Source: an uncultured Maricaulis sp.
Lineage (GTDB): Bacteria; Pseudomonadota; Alphaproteobacteria; Caulobacterales; Maricaulaceae
Direction of reading: 5' to 3'
DNA length: 64,000 nucleotides
Assembly (NCBI RefSeq): GCF_947259345.1
Contig: NZ_CAMYLS010000019.1
Location: 142,752 to 206,751 of the forward strand
The position numbers and the translations under genes are program-made. The notes beneath the pieces were generated by a model. It was not told the DNA's origin. It searched no databases and saw only the letters and a program-made list of their open reading frames with translations. Below, piece after piece: positions 9,089-18,823 of the stretch. Each line of letters starts with the position of its first letter. Within the stretch, counting starts at the first letter, position 1.

Positions 9089-10003
9089 ATGGACGAACCA
9101 CTCAAGCCGGCCTCGCCGCAACGCCATCTGATCTTGCGGATCATCGATGTCATCATTGCCGCCATCTCACGCGCGATGGCGCGGGATGTGATGCTGTTCG
9201 CGGGAGGCGCCTCCTTCTTCGGAATGCTCGCACTGTTTCCCGCCATCGCCCTGGCCATGTCGGCCTACGGCCTGATCTTTTCAGCCTCGGATGCGGAGCA
9301 GCAGATTGCCCGTTTCGCCGAGATCATGCCGCCAGGCGCGCAGGATTTCGTACTTGGACAGATGGGCCGGCTTGCGGATGCCCCGATCGCCGCCCTGTCA
9401 TTGAATGGTTTCATCGCCTTGGTGATTGCCCTTTTTGCCGCCTCGCGCGGGGCCAAGGCGATCATAGCCGGTCTCAACCATCTCGCAGAGGACCGGGATA
9501 TCCGCAATATCCTGCAGTTCAACATCCTGGCGATGATGAGTGTGCTGGTCGGCGGCGCCTTGTTGACCGCGGCCAATCTCGCCGTCCTGCTGATCCCCGT
9601 CCTGCTGGCTCGCCTTTTCCACGCGCTTGGCCTCGACGCTCTGAATCTGGATTCGCTCATAAATGAGTGGAGCGTGGCCGCAACCTTCATGTTCGTGGCG
9701 CTTGAACTGCTCTACCGTGTGACCATGCGGAAGCGGAAACGCGCGGTGAGCTGGCGGGCCTCAACCGTGGCAGCGCTTGTCGCCACTGCGCTCTGGCTGG
9801 GGCTGTCGAAAGGTTTTTCAACCTATGTCGGTGAAGTGATCGATTTCGGCGTCTATGGCTCCCTCGGTGCACTTGTCGTCTTCCTTCTGTGGATTTATTG
9901 GTCCGCCTATGCCGTCTTCTTTGGCGGCGCGCTTGCCATCGAAATCGATAATCGCGTGCGGGCTGCACGCGAGGATGGCGAAGGGATTTCAGACGCGGGC
10001 TAG
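9089..10003 (+). CDS. YihY/virulence factor BrkB family inner-membrane protein
   Basis: At 304 residues this has the family's six or so membrane segments. It also carries the typical motifs FFGMLALFPAIALAMSAYGL near the N-terminus, FAASRGAKAIIAGLN in the middle and the C-terminal YGSLGALVVFLLWIYWSAYAVFFGGAL. The family was once called ribonuclease BN through misassignment, and its function is not settled. The C-terminal AIEID(N) motif followed by a charged tail is usual. It is divergent from the WYL regulator with 79 bases between starts, so the two may share a control region. No operon partner is evident downstream. Confidence 0.88.
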   Translation: MDEPLKPASPQRHLILRIIDVIIAAISRAMARDVMLFAGGASFFGMLALFPAIALAMSAYGLIFSASDAEQQIARFAEIMPPGAQDFVLGQMGRLADAPIAALSLNGFIALVIALFAASRGAKAIIAGLNHLAEDRDIRNILQFNILAMMSVLVGGALLTAANLAVLLIPVLLARLFHALGLDALNLDSLINEWSVAATFMFVALELLYRVTMRKRKRAVSWRASTVAALVATALWLGLSKGFSTYVGEVIDFGVYGSLGALVVFLLWIYWSAYAVFFGGALAIEIDNRVRAAREDGEGISDAG

Positions 10004-10063
10004 CTATTTGCTGCGCGCGCGATATAAACATGAACCGAATATCAACTTCGAGACGGGGTTCGC

Positions 10064-10768
10064 ATGAAAAAGGTATTTGCCGACGCCCAGGCTGCACTGG
10101 ATGGCCTGGTCTTCGACGGGATGACGGTGATGGCGGGCGGGTTCGGCCTGTGCGGCATTCCGGAAAATTCCATCGCCGCCTTGCACAAGGCCGGCGTGAA
10201 GGACCTGACCGTGATTTCCAATAATTGCGGCGTCGATGGCTTTGGCCTTGGCGTTCTGCTCGATGCCAAGCAGATCAAGAAAATGGTCTCCTCCTATGTC
10301 GGTGAAAACAAGGAGTTCGAGCGCCAATTCCTGTCCGGTGAGCTGGAGCTGGAGTTCAATCCGCAAGGCACGCTCGCCGAGCGTATCCGAGCAGGCGGCG
10401 CCGGCATTCCCGGTTTCTTCACCAAGACGGGGGTCGGCACGCTGATCGCCGAAGGCAAGGAACATCGAGAGTTCGACGGCGAGACCTACATCATGGAAAC
10501 CGGCCTGAAGGCAGATATCTCCATCGTGAAGGCCTGGAAAGCTGATCCCGAAGGGAATCTTGTTTTCCGCAAAACGGCCCGCAATTTCAACCCGATGATG
10601 GCAACGGCCGGCAAGGTCACTGTGGCCGAAGTCGAGGAAGTCGTTGAACTCGGTTCGCTCGATCCGGACGAAATCCACACGCCAGGCATTTTCGTCCAGC
10701 GCCTCTTTGTCGGTAGCTTCGAAAAGCGCATCGAGCAACGCACCATTCGTGAAAGGGAGGTCGCATAA
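10064..10768 (+). CDS. scoA: 3-oxoacid CoA-transferase subunit A
   Basis: Subunit A (234 residues, normal length) of the heterodimer that moves CoA between succinyl-CoA and acetoacetate or another 3-oxoacid. It serves ketone-body and branched-chain or aromatic catabolism in the cytoplasm. The CoA-transferase family I glycine motif is visible at about 24-33 ([10 protein letters not shown]). Its stop codon shares a base with the start of subunit B, so the two are translationally coupled. A GGGG-containing ribosome site precedes the ATG. The start gives the family-typical [15 protein letters not shown]. Confidence 0.93.
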   Translation: MKKVFADAQAALDGLVFDGMTVMAGGFGLCGIPENSIAALHKAGVKDLTVISNNCGVDGFGLGVLLDAKQIKKMVSSYVGENKEFERQFLSGELELEFNPQGTLAERIRAGGAGIPGFFTKTGVGTLIAEGKEHREFDGETYIMETGLKADISIVKAWKADPEGNLVFRKTARNFNPMMATAGKVTVAEVEEVVELGSLDPDEIHTPGIFVQRLFVGSFEKRIEQRTIREREVA

Positions 10769-11427
10769 TGGCCTGGACACGTGATGAAATGGCGGCCCGT
10801 GCTGCCCAGGAACTGGAAGATGGTTTCTACGTCAATCTCGGCATCGGCATCCCAACCCTGGTGGCCAATCACATCGCCGAGGATATCGACGTCACCCTGC
10901 AGTCGGAAAACGGCATGCTGGGCATGGGGCCGTTCCCCTATGACGATGAAGTCGACCCGGATCTCATCAATGCCGGCAAGCAGACCATCACCGAACTGCG
11001 TCGCACGAGCTATTTCTCCTCGGCGGACAGTTTCGCGATGATCCGCGGCGGCCATATTGACCTGTCCATCCTGGGCGCGATGGAGATCTCTGAGACCGGC
11101 GATATCGCCAACTGGATGATCCCCGGCAAGCTGGTCAAGGGCATGGGCGGCGCGATGGATCTGGTGGCCGGCGTCAAGCGTGTCGTGGTCATCATGGACC
11201 ACGCCAACAAGAAGGGTGAGCCCAAGCTCCTCAAGGAATGCTCGCTCCCGCTGACGGGCCAGGCCTGCGTCCACCGGATCATCACCACGCTGGGTGTGTT
11301 CGACGTGGTTGAAGGCGGGTTGAATCTGATCGAGCTCGCGCCGGGCGCAACGCTCGAACTGGTGGCGGAACAGACTGAGGCCAAATACACGGTTGCTGAT
11401 AATCTGATCGCACACGAAGCGGCCTGA
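10768..11427 (+). CDS. scoB: 3-oxoacid CoA-transferase subunit B
   Basis: Subunit B (219 residues) carries the catalytic glutamate that forms the glutamyl-CoA thioester intermediate. It is E47 in the conserved QSENGMLGMGP motif. The NLGIGIPTLVAN motif precedes it, as in other family members. The start overlaps the stop of subunit A by one base. A strong stem-loop about 45 bases after the stop ends the two-gene operon. With subunit A it would activate acetoacetate at the expense of succinyl-CoA. The other ketogenic or acetoacetyl-CoA enzymes are not nearby. Confidence 0.94.
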   Translation: MAWTRDEMAARAAQELEDGFYVNLGIGIPTLVANHIAEDIDVTLQSENGMLGMGPFPYDDEVDPDLINAGKQTITELRRTSYFSSADSFAMIRGGHIDLSILGAMEISETGDIANWMIPGKLVKGMGGAMDLVAGVKRVVVIMDHANKKGEPKLLKECSLPLTGQACVHRIITTLGVFDVVEGGLNLIELAPGATLELVAEQTEAKYTVADNLIAHEAA

Positions 11428-11474
11428 TACAGTCCGAAGGCAGGGGTGGATTTCCGCTTTCTGGTTGAGAATTT

Positions 11475-11508
11475 CTAAGGCGGTTCACCGATGCGTGAAC
11501 CGCCTTAG
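11475..11508 (+). terminator. Terminator after the CoA-transferase operon
   Basis: A perfect 14-bp stem (CTAAGGCGGTTCAC with GTGAACCGCCTTAG) with a 6-base loop lies 47 bases after the scoB stop. The following tract is only moderately T-rich (CATTGTTTAA). Confidence 0.75.
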
Positions 11509-11580
11509 CATTGTTTAATCCGGGTTTCATGGTGCTGGACAGGTCGGGTCGGTTAGGACCGGCATGCGAGGGAGACTCAC

Positions 11581-14500
11581 ATGCCATTGACACGCTTGTC
11601 GCTGAATAACCCGGCCGCCGTATTCGTCGGGATCGCGCTGATCGCGCTTATGGGCGTTGTCGCCTTCACCAAATTGCCGATCCAGCTCTTCCCGGACACA
11701 GAGCGGCCCCAGGTCAATATCGCGACATTCTGGCGCTCGGCCTCGCCGCTGGAGATGGAAAGCGAAATCATCGAGCCCCAGGAGCAATTGCTCACCGGTC
11801 TGCCGGGGCTTGAGGAGATGCGCGTCTTTGTCGGTGAGGGCTCGGCCTTTATCAATCTGACCTTCGCGCTTGAAACCGACATGACGCAGACGGCGATTGA
11901 TATCTCCAATCGCCTGTCGCAATTGCCGCCGCTCCCGCGTGATGCGGTCGGCCCCAATATTGGCGGCTTTGGCGGTGATGCGCAGCAGAGTCTGATCTGG
12001 TTCTTCATGCAGGCCTTGCCGGGCAATCCGAACGAGATTCACGACTATTCCGCCTTCGTTGAGGACTCGATCATTCCGCGCCTGGAATCGATCCCGGGGG
12101 TCGCCAGCGTGCAGATCGGCTGGGGTCAGCGGCCGGAGGAATTGCAGGTCACGATCGACCCCTATCGCGCCGCGGCGCTGGGCGTCACGCTGCCGCAAAT
12201 CTCTGGCGCCATTGTCAATAATTCGGATGTCTCAGGGGGCAATGCCGAGATCGGCCGCCGCTCCTACCAGATGCGGTTCGAGGGCGAGTTCGAGCCGGAG
12301 GAGCTCGACGAACTGGTGATTGTCTGGCGCGATGGCACGCCGGTCCGGCTGGGCGATGTCGCGACCGTCGAGGTCAATTACGGCGAACGCAATAACTTTA
12401 CCTACCAGAACGGCAATCCGGCCATCGGAATCGAAGTGCGACGCCAGCAGGGCGCCAATGTCCTCGCGGCTCTCGATGCAGTGAAGGCGGAAGTCGCCGA
12501 GATCAACGAGACTTTGCTGGCCGATCGCCAGCTGGTCATGGCGCCGTCCTTTGATGCCTCGGTCTTTATAATGCGGGCGATCGATCTTTTGCGAACTAAT
12601 CTGCTGCTTGGCGTCGTGCTGGCTATCTTTGGTCTCTGGCTCTTCCTGCGCCGGGCCCGGGCGACGTTGATCATCTCGCTCGCCATCCCGGTTTCGTTGC
12701 TTTCAACCCTGATCGTCCTCTTCCTGCTCGGCCGCTCGCTCAATGTGATCTCGCTGGCGGGGCTGGCCTTTGCCACGGGCATGGTCATGGATGCGGCGAT
12801 CATTGTGCTGGAGAACATCATTCGGCGAAGGGAGGCGGGCGAAGACGCGGATACCGCCTCCGACAAGGGTGCGCAGCAGGTCTGGGGTGCTTTGCTTGCT
12901 TCGACGACGACGACCGTCGCGATCTTCCTGCCCATCATCTTCACGCGTAGTGCGGAAGGGCAGATATTCGCCGATCTCGCCGTGACGATCGCGGTCGGCG
13001 TCGCCATATCGATGATCGTCGCCGTCACCGTTCTTCCTGTTGCGGTGAAGCACTGGGTGAGGGACCGCAAGACTGTCACCGCACAGCCCATTCTCAACCG
13101 GGTTGCCGATTTTGTGCTCATGGTCAGTGACAGTCCGCGCCGTCGGATCGGGATGGTCACCGCGCTCATCGTCCTTCCTATGGTCTTCACCTGGTTCCAA
13201 CGCCCGGACATGGATTATCTGCCACCGGTTCGCCGTGATGCGGTCGATGCCTTTTTCATGTTTCCACCCGGCTCCAATCTCGACTGGGTCGAGGAGGAGG
13301 TCGCTGCGACCGTGATCGAGCGCCTCGCGCCCTATATGTCGGGCGAGCGCGAGCCGGCCTTGCGGAATTACTATTTCGGGACCTTTCCGGGCGGCGGCGG
13401 TGCAACGGCCGGTATCCGCGTGGAAGACCAGTCCCGGGTCGGTGAGCTCGAGCGCATTGTGCGGGAGGAGATCATCACCGGCATCCCCGATGTGATTGGC
13501 TTTGCCCAGCAGGGCAGCCTGTTTGGCGGGTTCTCCCAGGGTGGAAATATCCAGGTCAATATCCAGTCATCGGATGCGGAGGCGCGCGCCCGCGCAACAC
13601 AGGCGGGTTTGCAAATGCTGCGAGAGCGCTTTCCGGGCGTTAACATCAATGCCAACCCGCCGCCACAATCGACACAGCCTCGGCTGACACTGGTACCCAA
13701 TGACCGGCGTATCCAGGAAGCGGGCTGGGCCCGACGGAATGTGGCCGGCATGATTGCCATGCTCGGGGATGGCCAGTTCATTGGCGAGTATTTCGACGGC
13801 GAGAGCCGAATGAACATTATCCTGCGTTCGCAAGGGTGGGATACGCCCGACCAGCTGGCCGGTCTGCCGATCGCGACGCCGAGCGGCGCCATTGTGCCGC
13901 TGGGCGATCTCGTGGAGGTGCGAGAAGAGGTTGGCGTCGGGGGCATTCAACGCCTCAACCGGCGTCGCACGGTGACGATCAATATCAACCAGCCGGATGG
14001 CGTTTCGCTCGAGGAAATCCTCTCGGTCGTTCAGGAAGAGGTTGAACCGGTCATTCGCGCCGAACTGCCGGCAGATGGAACAGTTGTTTACGGCGGCAGC
14101 GCCGACAGTCTGGACCGGGCCATCAACACCATGCTGATGAATATGGGTATGGCGATGGTCATCCTCTTCCTGATCCTCGCCGGGATGTTCCGTTCATTGT
14201 GGGATGCCGTGCTGGTGCTGGTCTCGATACCGCTGGCCGGTGTGGGCGGTGTGGCTATGTTGCAGATCCTGAATCTCTTCGTGACACAGCCCCTCGACCT
14301 TTTGACCATGATGGGCTTCGTCATCCTGCTCGGCCTTGTGATCAATAATGCGATCCTTCTGGTCGATCAGACCCGCCAGGGTGAACGTGAGGGGCTGGGC
14401 CGACGCGATGCTGTGGAGGCGGCGTTGCGCATGCGGTTGCGACCCATCTTCATGTCGACCATGACCAGTTTGCTGGGCATGCTCCCGCTGCTGCTTGTCC

Positions 14501-14667
14501 CCGGGGTGGGCAGTGCGATCTATCGCGGTCTTGCCGCGGCGATTGTGGGCGGGATGAGTATCAGCCTGGTCTTCACCCTGATCCTGATCCCCTGCCTGCT
14601 CAGGCTCGGCGAGGGCGCCAAGGCGCACCTGACGCAAGCCGATTCCCAAGTCCAACCGGCCGAATAG
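11581..14667 (+). CDS. RND (AcrB/HAE1-like) efflux transporter permease
   Basis: The 1028-residue inner-membrane pump has the classic RND plan of TM1, a large periplasmic porter domain, TM2-6, a second porter domain and TM7-12. TM1 is near the N-terminus (AAVFVGIALIALMGVVAF). The proton-relay helix TM4 has the motif GMVMDAAIIVLENIIRR, with the paired acidic residue expected for proton-driven drug export. The C-terminal half repeats the pattern (GLVINNAILLVDQTRQ). A GGGAG ribosome site precedes the ATG. The membrane-fusion subunit follows 21 bases downstream, the reverse of the more common fusion-protein-first order. No outer-membrane TolC gene is nearby, so it presumably shares one. The substrate is unknown. 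Confidence 0.92.
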   Translation: MPLTRLSLNNPAAVFVGIALIALMGVVAFTKLPIQLFPDTERPQVNIATFWRSASPLEMESEIIEPQEQLLTGLPGLEEMRVFVGEGSAFINLTFALETDMTQTAIDISNRLSQLPPLPRDAVGPNIGGFGGDAQQSLIWFFMQALPGNPNEIHDYSAFVEDSIIPRLESIPGVASVQIGWGQRPEELQVTIDPYRAAALGVTLPQISGAIVNNSDVSGGNAEIGRRSYQMRFEGEFEPEELDELVIVWRDGTPVRLGDVATVEVNYGERNNFTYQNGNPAIGIEVRRQQGANVLAALDAVKAEVAEINETLLADRQLVMAPSFDASVFIMRAIDLLRTNLLLGVVLAIFGLWLFLRRARATLIISLAIPVSLLSTLIVLFLLGRSLNVISLAGLAFATGMVMDAAIIVLENIIRRREAGEDADTASDKGAQQVWGALLASTTTTVAIFLPIIFTRSAEGQIFADLAVTIAVGVAISMIVAVTVLPVAVKHWVRDRKTVTAQPILNRVADFVLMVSDSPRRRIGMVTALIVLPMVFTWFQRPDMDYLPPVRRDAVDAFFMFPPGSNLDWVEEEVAATVIERLAPYMSGEREPALRNYYFGTFPGGGGATAGIRVEDQSRVGELERIVREEIITGIPDVIGFAQQGSLFGGFSQGGNIQVNIQSSDAEARARATQAGLQMLRERFPGVNINANPPPQSTQPRLTLVPNDRRIQEAGWARRNVAGMIAMLGDGQFIGEYFDGESRMNIILRSQGWDTPDQLAGLPIATPSGAIVPLGDLVEVREEVGVGGIQRLNRRRTVTININQPDGVSLEEILSVVQEEVEPVIRAELPADGTVVYGGSADSLDRAINTMLMNMGMAMVILFLILAGMFRSLWDAVLVLVSIPLAGVGGVAMLQILNLFVTQPLDLLTMMGFVILLGLVINNAILLVDQTRQGEREGLGRRDAVEAALRMRLRPIFMSTMTSLLGMLPLLLVPGVGSAIYRGLAAAIVGGMSISLVFTLILIPCLLRLGEGAKAHLTQADSQVQPAE

Positions 14668-14688
14668 GCTGACCCGCGGAGACCCCTC

Positions 14689-15750
14689 ATGCTGGCTCAA
14701 ACTCTCAAACTGACGCTCGCGCTGCTGATCCTGGCGCTCGCCAGCCCCGCCGCGCTGGCCCAACAGGCGCCGCCACCTGCCGTGGTTCGAACCTCCGAGA
14801 TCGTGTCACTGGACATGGCGCGGACCATCAACACGCCGGGGAGCGTGATGTCGCGCAATGATGCCCAGATCGCCGCGGAAGCGTCCGGCCGGATCACCTT
14901 TATCGCGGAACCCGGTGACGAGGTGGAGGAAGGCGGGCTGATCGCGCAGATGGATGATCGCCAGGCGCGCATCGAACTGGAATCGGCCCGCGCGCGTCAC
15001 GCTCGTGCCGCCGCCAATGCCAGCTATCAAAATGCCGAGGCGGCGCGTTATCAACAATTGGCAGAAAATGGCACCGTGCCGGCCACGCGTTTGCGCGAGG
15101 TTGAGCTAGCGCGGGATCTGGCCGTCCAGGATGCCCGCGAGTCCCGCTCTGCACTCGACCGGGCCGAGCTGGTCCTGGAGCGCACACAAATCCGCGCGCC
15201 GTTCTCCGGGCGTGTGGCCGAACGCCTGATCCAGGTCGGGGAATTGTCGGCACCCGGGCGCGATATCGCCCGCCTGGTTGATATCGAGCACAAGGAAGCC
15301 GTGGCTCAGGTCCCGGTTGCCGTCGCGCCCTATCTTCGGGTCGGAATGGATGTCACGCTGTCCTTGTCCGACAGCACGTCCGTTCGCGCGCCGATCCGGG
15401 CGATCATCCCGGTTGGCGATGCTGTTTCGCGGACCTTTGAGGTCCGCATAGACCTGGAGGGGTCAGACTGGATTATCGGCTCGGCTGCCCGGGTAGCCCT
15501 GCCCACCGAAACGCCTCGCACACAGCTCGCCGCGCCCTATGACGCGGTCATTTTGCGGGCCAATGGAAACTTCGTCTTTGTCGTCGATGACGAGGACATT
15601 GCCCACCAGGTCGCGGTCGCGCCCGGCGTGCGTACTGATGGCTATATCGCGATTGATGGCGAGGTGGAGATCGGTCAGCGCGTTGTCGTCTCGGGGGCGG
15701 AAACCCTGTCGGAAGGCCGCACAGTCAGCGAGCTGGGCGAGGACGCCTGA
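14689..15750 (+). CDS. RND efflux periplasmic adaptor (membrane-fusion protein, HlyD/AcrA family)
   Basis: The 353-residue protein begins with a Sec signal (LLILALASPAALAQQ, cleavage after about residue 24). A barrel-sandwich/lipoyl half-motif follows (AEASGRITFIAEPGDEVEEGGLIAQMD), then an alpha-helical hairpin of about 100-170 with heptad-like Ala/Glu/Arg residues. The second lipoyl half (APFSGRVAERLIQVGELSAPG) and beta-barrel domains complete it. Such adaptors bridge the inner-membrane pump to a TolC channel. It has no lipobox Cys, unlike AcrA, so it is probably a soluble periplasmic or signal-anchored form. It lies directly downstream of its pump and presumably shares its transcript. Confidence 0.9.
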   Translation: MLAQTLKLTLALLILALASPAALAQQAPPPAVVRTSEIVSLDMARTINTPGSVMSRNDAQIAAEASGRITFIAEPGDEVEEGGLIAQMDDRQARIELESARARHARAAANASYQNAEAARYQQLAENGTVPATRLREVELARDLAVQDARESRSALDRAELVLERTQIRAPFSGRVAERLIQVGELSAPGRDIARLVDIEHKEAVAQVPVAVAPYLRVGMDVTLSLSDSTSVRAPIRAIIPVGDAVSRTFEVRIDLEGSDWIIGSAARVALPTETPRTQLAAPYDAVILRANGNFVFVVDDEDIAHQVAVAPGVRTDGYIAIDGEVEIGQRVVVSGAETLSEGRTVSELGEDA

Positions 15751-17136
15751 TCAGCAGGCGACCACGTTCACGGCCAGGCCGCCCTGGCTGGTTTCCTTGT
15801 ATTTCTCCTGCATGTCGACACCGGTCTGACGCATGGTCTCGATGACCTGGTCGAGCGAGACTTTCATGTCGGCCGAGGTCGCCTTGAGGGCGAGACGGGC
15901 GGCGTCGATGGCCTTGATGGCGCCAATGGCATTGCGTTCGATACAGGGGATTTGCACCAGCCCGCCAACCGGGTCGCATGTCAGACCGAGATTATGCTCC
16001 ATGCCGATCTCGGCGGCGTCCTCGATCTGGGCATTATTGGCGCCCATGGCAGCGGCGAGTGCCGCGGCGGCCATGGAACAGGCGACGCCAACCTCGCCCT
16101 GACAGCCGGCCTCCGCACCGGAGATCGACGCGTTTTTCTTGTAAAGCGAACCGATCGCGGCGGCTGTCAGGAAAAAGCGCTGGAGGGCTTCTTCATCATC
16201 CTGGTCACGATGGTATTTGTCGAAATAGCGGGCGACGGCAGGGATGATGCCAGCCGCGCCATTGGTCGGCGCGGTGACGACGCGGCCACCGGCGGCATTC
16301 TCTTCATTCACCGCCATCGCCCACAGATTGATCCAGTCCATCGCGGCCAGTGGGTCCTTCTTGGGATCCACCGGTTCGGCGATCAAGTCGCGATTCATCT
16401 TGGGCGCGCGGCGTTTCACATTGAGGCCGCCGGGCAGGGTGCCGTCCTGTTTGAGGCCGCGATCAATACAGTCCTCCATCGCCCGCCACAGACCTTCAAT
16501 CCCCGCCCGGATCGTATCATCGGGCAGGAAGGTGCGCTCATTGGCCAGCATGATGCGATAGATGGACAGGCCGGTGCGTTCACCAATCTCCAGCAGCTCG
16601 GCCGCCGAGTTGAAAGGATAGGGCTCGCCTTCCTTCACGTCGGCAGCGGAATTGCGCCCCGCCTCGTGTTCATCGATCACGAAACCGCCGCCGATTGAGT
16701 ACCAGATTTCCTCGCGAATGATCTCGCCGGCTTCGTCCAGAGCGCGAAACTTCAGTGCGTTGGAGTGAAAGGGAAGGCGAATATCACCGCGGAAATCCAG
16801 GTCCTTGCGCTCTTCGAACGGGATTTCCCGGCCATCGCTCAAGCGCAGCGTCTGCTCGGACCGAATGCGGGCGAGGCGATCCGGGATGGTGTCGGGATTG
16901 ATCCTTGCCGGATCCTGGCCCTCCAGTCCAAGCAGGACAGCCGTATCCGTGCCATGACCCAGGCCGGTCAGGGCCAGTGAGCCGTACAGCTCTGTCTGCA
17001 GGCGTGCGATCGGACGCTCTGCCTGTTCGGCCATGACGCGCTCGACAAAAACCTTGCCGGCCTTCATCGGCCCGACAGTATGCGAGCTAGAGGGCCCGAC
17101 ACCGATCTTGAAGAGGTCGAAAACACCGAAATGCAT
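15751..17136 (-). CDS. sdaA: L-serine ammonia-lyase (iron-sulfur, single chain)
   Basis: This 461-residue enzyme deaminates L-serine to pyruvate and ammonia using a labile [4Fe-4S] cluster. The N-terminal beta domain starts FGVFDLFKIGVGPSSSHTVGPM, where the SSSHT loop contacts substrate. The C-terminal alpha domain holds the cluster ligands at C345 (GCQGEVG), C387 (GLTCDPVGG) and C398 (IPCIERN). Their spacing of 42 and 11 is the same as in the E. coli enzymes. The final residue is Cys, as in type II L-serine dehydratases, where the C-terminal Cys occupies the active site until substrate displaces it. A RAM-domain protein lies just upstream on the same strand. Confidence 0.95.
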   Translation of the reverse strand: MHFGVFDLFKIGVGPSSSHTVGPMKAGKVFVERVMAEQAERPIARLQTELYGSLALTGLGHGTDTAVLLGLEGQDPARINPDTIPDRLARIRSEQTLRLSDGREIPFEERKDLDFRGDIRLPFHSNALKFRALDEAGEIIREEIWYSIGGGFVIDEHEAGRNSAADVKEGEPYPFNSAAELLEIGERTGLSIYRIMLANERTFLPDDTIRAGIEGLWRAMEDCIDRGLKQDGTLPGGLNVKRRAPKMNRDLIAEPVDPKKDPLAAMDWINLWAMAVNEENAAGGRVVTAPTNGAAGIIPAVARYFDKYHRDQDDEEALQRFFLTAAAIGSLYKKNASISGAEAGCQGEVGVACSMAAAALAAAMGANNAQIEDAAEIGMEHNLGLTCDPVGGLVQIPCIERNAIGAIKAIDAARLALKATSADMKVSLDQVIETMRQTGVDMQEKYKETSQGGLAVNVVAC

Positions 17137-17192
17137 GGCGATACTCGCTGAGTTGCGATGATGGAGGGTGGCCGTGGGGCGTCGTGGTTCGA

Positions 17193-17459
17193 CTAGTCGT
17201 CGCCGAGGCCCTGGTCACGTGTGAAAGCATTGAAGCAGATGATGGTCTGCGTGTCCTTGATGCCCTCGATCGTCTGAACCTTCTGGTTCACGAAACGGCC
17301 GATATCGGCTTCGTCCTGGAGCGTGAAGCGGGCCAGCAGGTCAAAAGCGCCGGAGATGGAATGCACCATGGGCGCCTCGTCGAGATTGTCGACCAGTTTG
17401 GCGGCAACATCATAGGTGTGGCCGAGCTCGCATTTGATGAAGACGTAGAACTGGCGCAT
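17193..17459 (-). CDS. Stand-alone Lrp/AsnC ligand-binding (RAM) domain protein
   Basis: The 88-residue protein is only the alpha/beta RAM (regulation of amino-acid metabolism) domain of Lrp/AsnC regulators. Its core strands are YVFIKCELGH and SISGAFDLLARFTLQ, followed by a short tail. The N-terminal helix-turn-helix is absent, and the upstream sequence has no room for one, so it is not a truncated gene by this reading. Such SraA-like proteins are thought to bind amino acids or to assemble with full-length Lrp. It lies 56 bases upstream of sdaA in the same direction and may be co-transcribed, which suggests a link to serine or a related amino acid. Confidence 0.85.
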   Translation of the reverse strand: MRQFYVFIKCELGHTYDVAAKLVDNLDEAPMVHSISGAFDLLARFTLQDEADIGRFVNQKVQTIEGIKDTQTIICFNAFTRDQGLGDD

Positions 17460-17593
17460 GGAAAACTCCTCGGGCTCAAACTGCCGCCATCCGGGCGGCC
17501 AGGCGGGTGTGACACTATCGGCAAGTATTGGCCGGTTGAACCGCCTGTGTGACAGGCTCGGCGGGCGTTCGCCAGTGCGAAATCGCGCGCGGC

Positions 17594-18823
17594 TCAGGTC
17601 ACAGCGGCACGTTGGTTGAAGCGCGGCTCACGCCACTCCTCCGCCGTCATCACCTCGACCAGATGATCCACAGCCCGGGCCACGTCTTCGAAACCGACAT
17701 AAAGCGGTGTGAAGCCGAAGCGCAGGATATCCGGCGCCCGGAAATCCCCGATCACGCCCCGCGCGATCAGGGCTTGCATGATCGGGTAGCCGTGTTCATG
17801 GGCAAAGGAGACTTGCGAGCCACGCTGCTGCGCGTCGCGCGGGCTTCGCAGCTCGAACCCGTCCAGCCGCTCCTCAACCTGTTCGATGAAGAGACCGCCC
17901 AGCGCCCGGGACTTGGTCCGGATCGCGTCCATGTCTGCTTCCAGCATGATGTCGAGGCCGCATTCCAGCGCGGCCAGGCCGAGAATGGCCGGCGTCCCGC
18001 ACTGAAACCGGTCAATCCCGGGGGCTGGTTCGTACTGGTCTTCGAAGGCAAAGGGCCGGGCATGGCCGAGCCATCCGGACAGGATGGGAGACACCACCTC
18101 CTGGTGACGCTTGGCGACGAAAAGGAAGGCTGGCGCACCGGGGCCGCCATTGAGATATTTATAGCCGCAGCCCACGGCGAAGTCGGCGCCACAATCATTG
18201 AGTTCAACCGGCAGGGCGCCGGCCGAATGGCTGAGGTCCCAGATCACCGGAATACCCCGGGCCTGGGCGAGGTGGGTGAGAGCCTTCATGTCGTGCAGGC
18301 GGCCCGATTTGTAATTCGTGTGGGTCAGGAGCAGGGCCGCAACATCGTCGTCGAGCGCCTCCGCAATCTCGGAGGTTTCGACCAGACGCTGGCGGATGCG
18401 ACCGCCTGAAAGGGTCGCGAGACCTTCCATCATATAGGCATCGGTCGGGAAATTGCCGGTCTCCGACAGAATGACGGAACGCCCGGGTTTGAGTTGAAGG
18501 CACGCGCACAAGGCTTTGAAAATATTCACAGAGGTGGATTCGCCCGCCAGCACTTCATCGGCGTCTGCGCCAATCAGTCGGGCGATCTTGGCACCCAGTC
18601 GGCGCGGGGCATTGATCCAGTCATGCGTGTTCCAGGAGCGGATGAGATCCTCACCCCATTCCTGACGGAGAACGTCCTCCATGCGGGCCGGCACGCTGGC
18701 AGGCCGCGCGCCGAGCGAATTGCCGTCCAGATAGATAACGCCATCCGGCAGATCGAAGCGTGATTTGAAGCCGGCCAGCGGGTCGGCCGCATCGAGGGCC
18801 TTTATCGCATCACGTGTTTTCAT
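17594..18823 (-). CDS. kynU: Kynureninase
   Basis: This PLP enzyme (409 residues) cleaves L-kynurenine to anthranilate and alanine, the third step of the tryptophan-to-anthranilate route. The Schiff-base lysine is K222 in the GCGYKYLNGGPGAPAF motif. The N-terminal YLDGNSLGARP motif and the LTHTNYKSGR segment are also typical. Its start codon overlaps the stop of kynB by four bases, so the two are translationally coupled. It is the last gene of the kynA-kynB-kynU operon. Anthranilate-degrading genes are not seen nearby. Confidence 0.96.
   Translation of the reverse strand: MKTRDAIKALDAADPLAGFKSRFDLPDGVIYLDGNSLGARPASVPARMEDVLRQEWGEDLIRSWNTHDWINAPRRLGAKIARLIGADADEVLAGESTSVNIFKALCACLQLKPGRSVILSETGNFPTDAYMMEGLATLSGGRIRQRLVETSEIAEALDDDVAALLLTHTNYKSGRLHDMKALTHLAQARGIPVIWDLSHSAGALPVELNDCGADFAVGCGYKYLNGGPGAPAFLFVAKRHQEVVSPILSGWLGHARPFAFEDQYEPAPGIDRFQCGTPAILGLAALECGLDIMLEADMDAIRTKSRALGGLFIEQVEERLDGFELRSPRDAQQRGSQVSFAHEHGYPIMQALIARGVIGDFRAPDILRFGFTPLYVGFEDVARAVDHLVEVMTAEEWREPRFNQRAAVT

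Noticed and set aside
9043..9666. A 207-codon plus-strand frame upstream of and inside the YihY/BrkB gene
   Set aside because: It overlaps a clear membrane-protein gene in another frame and has no family features.
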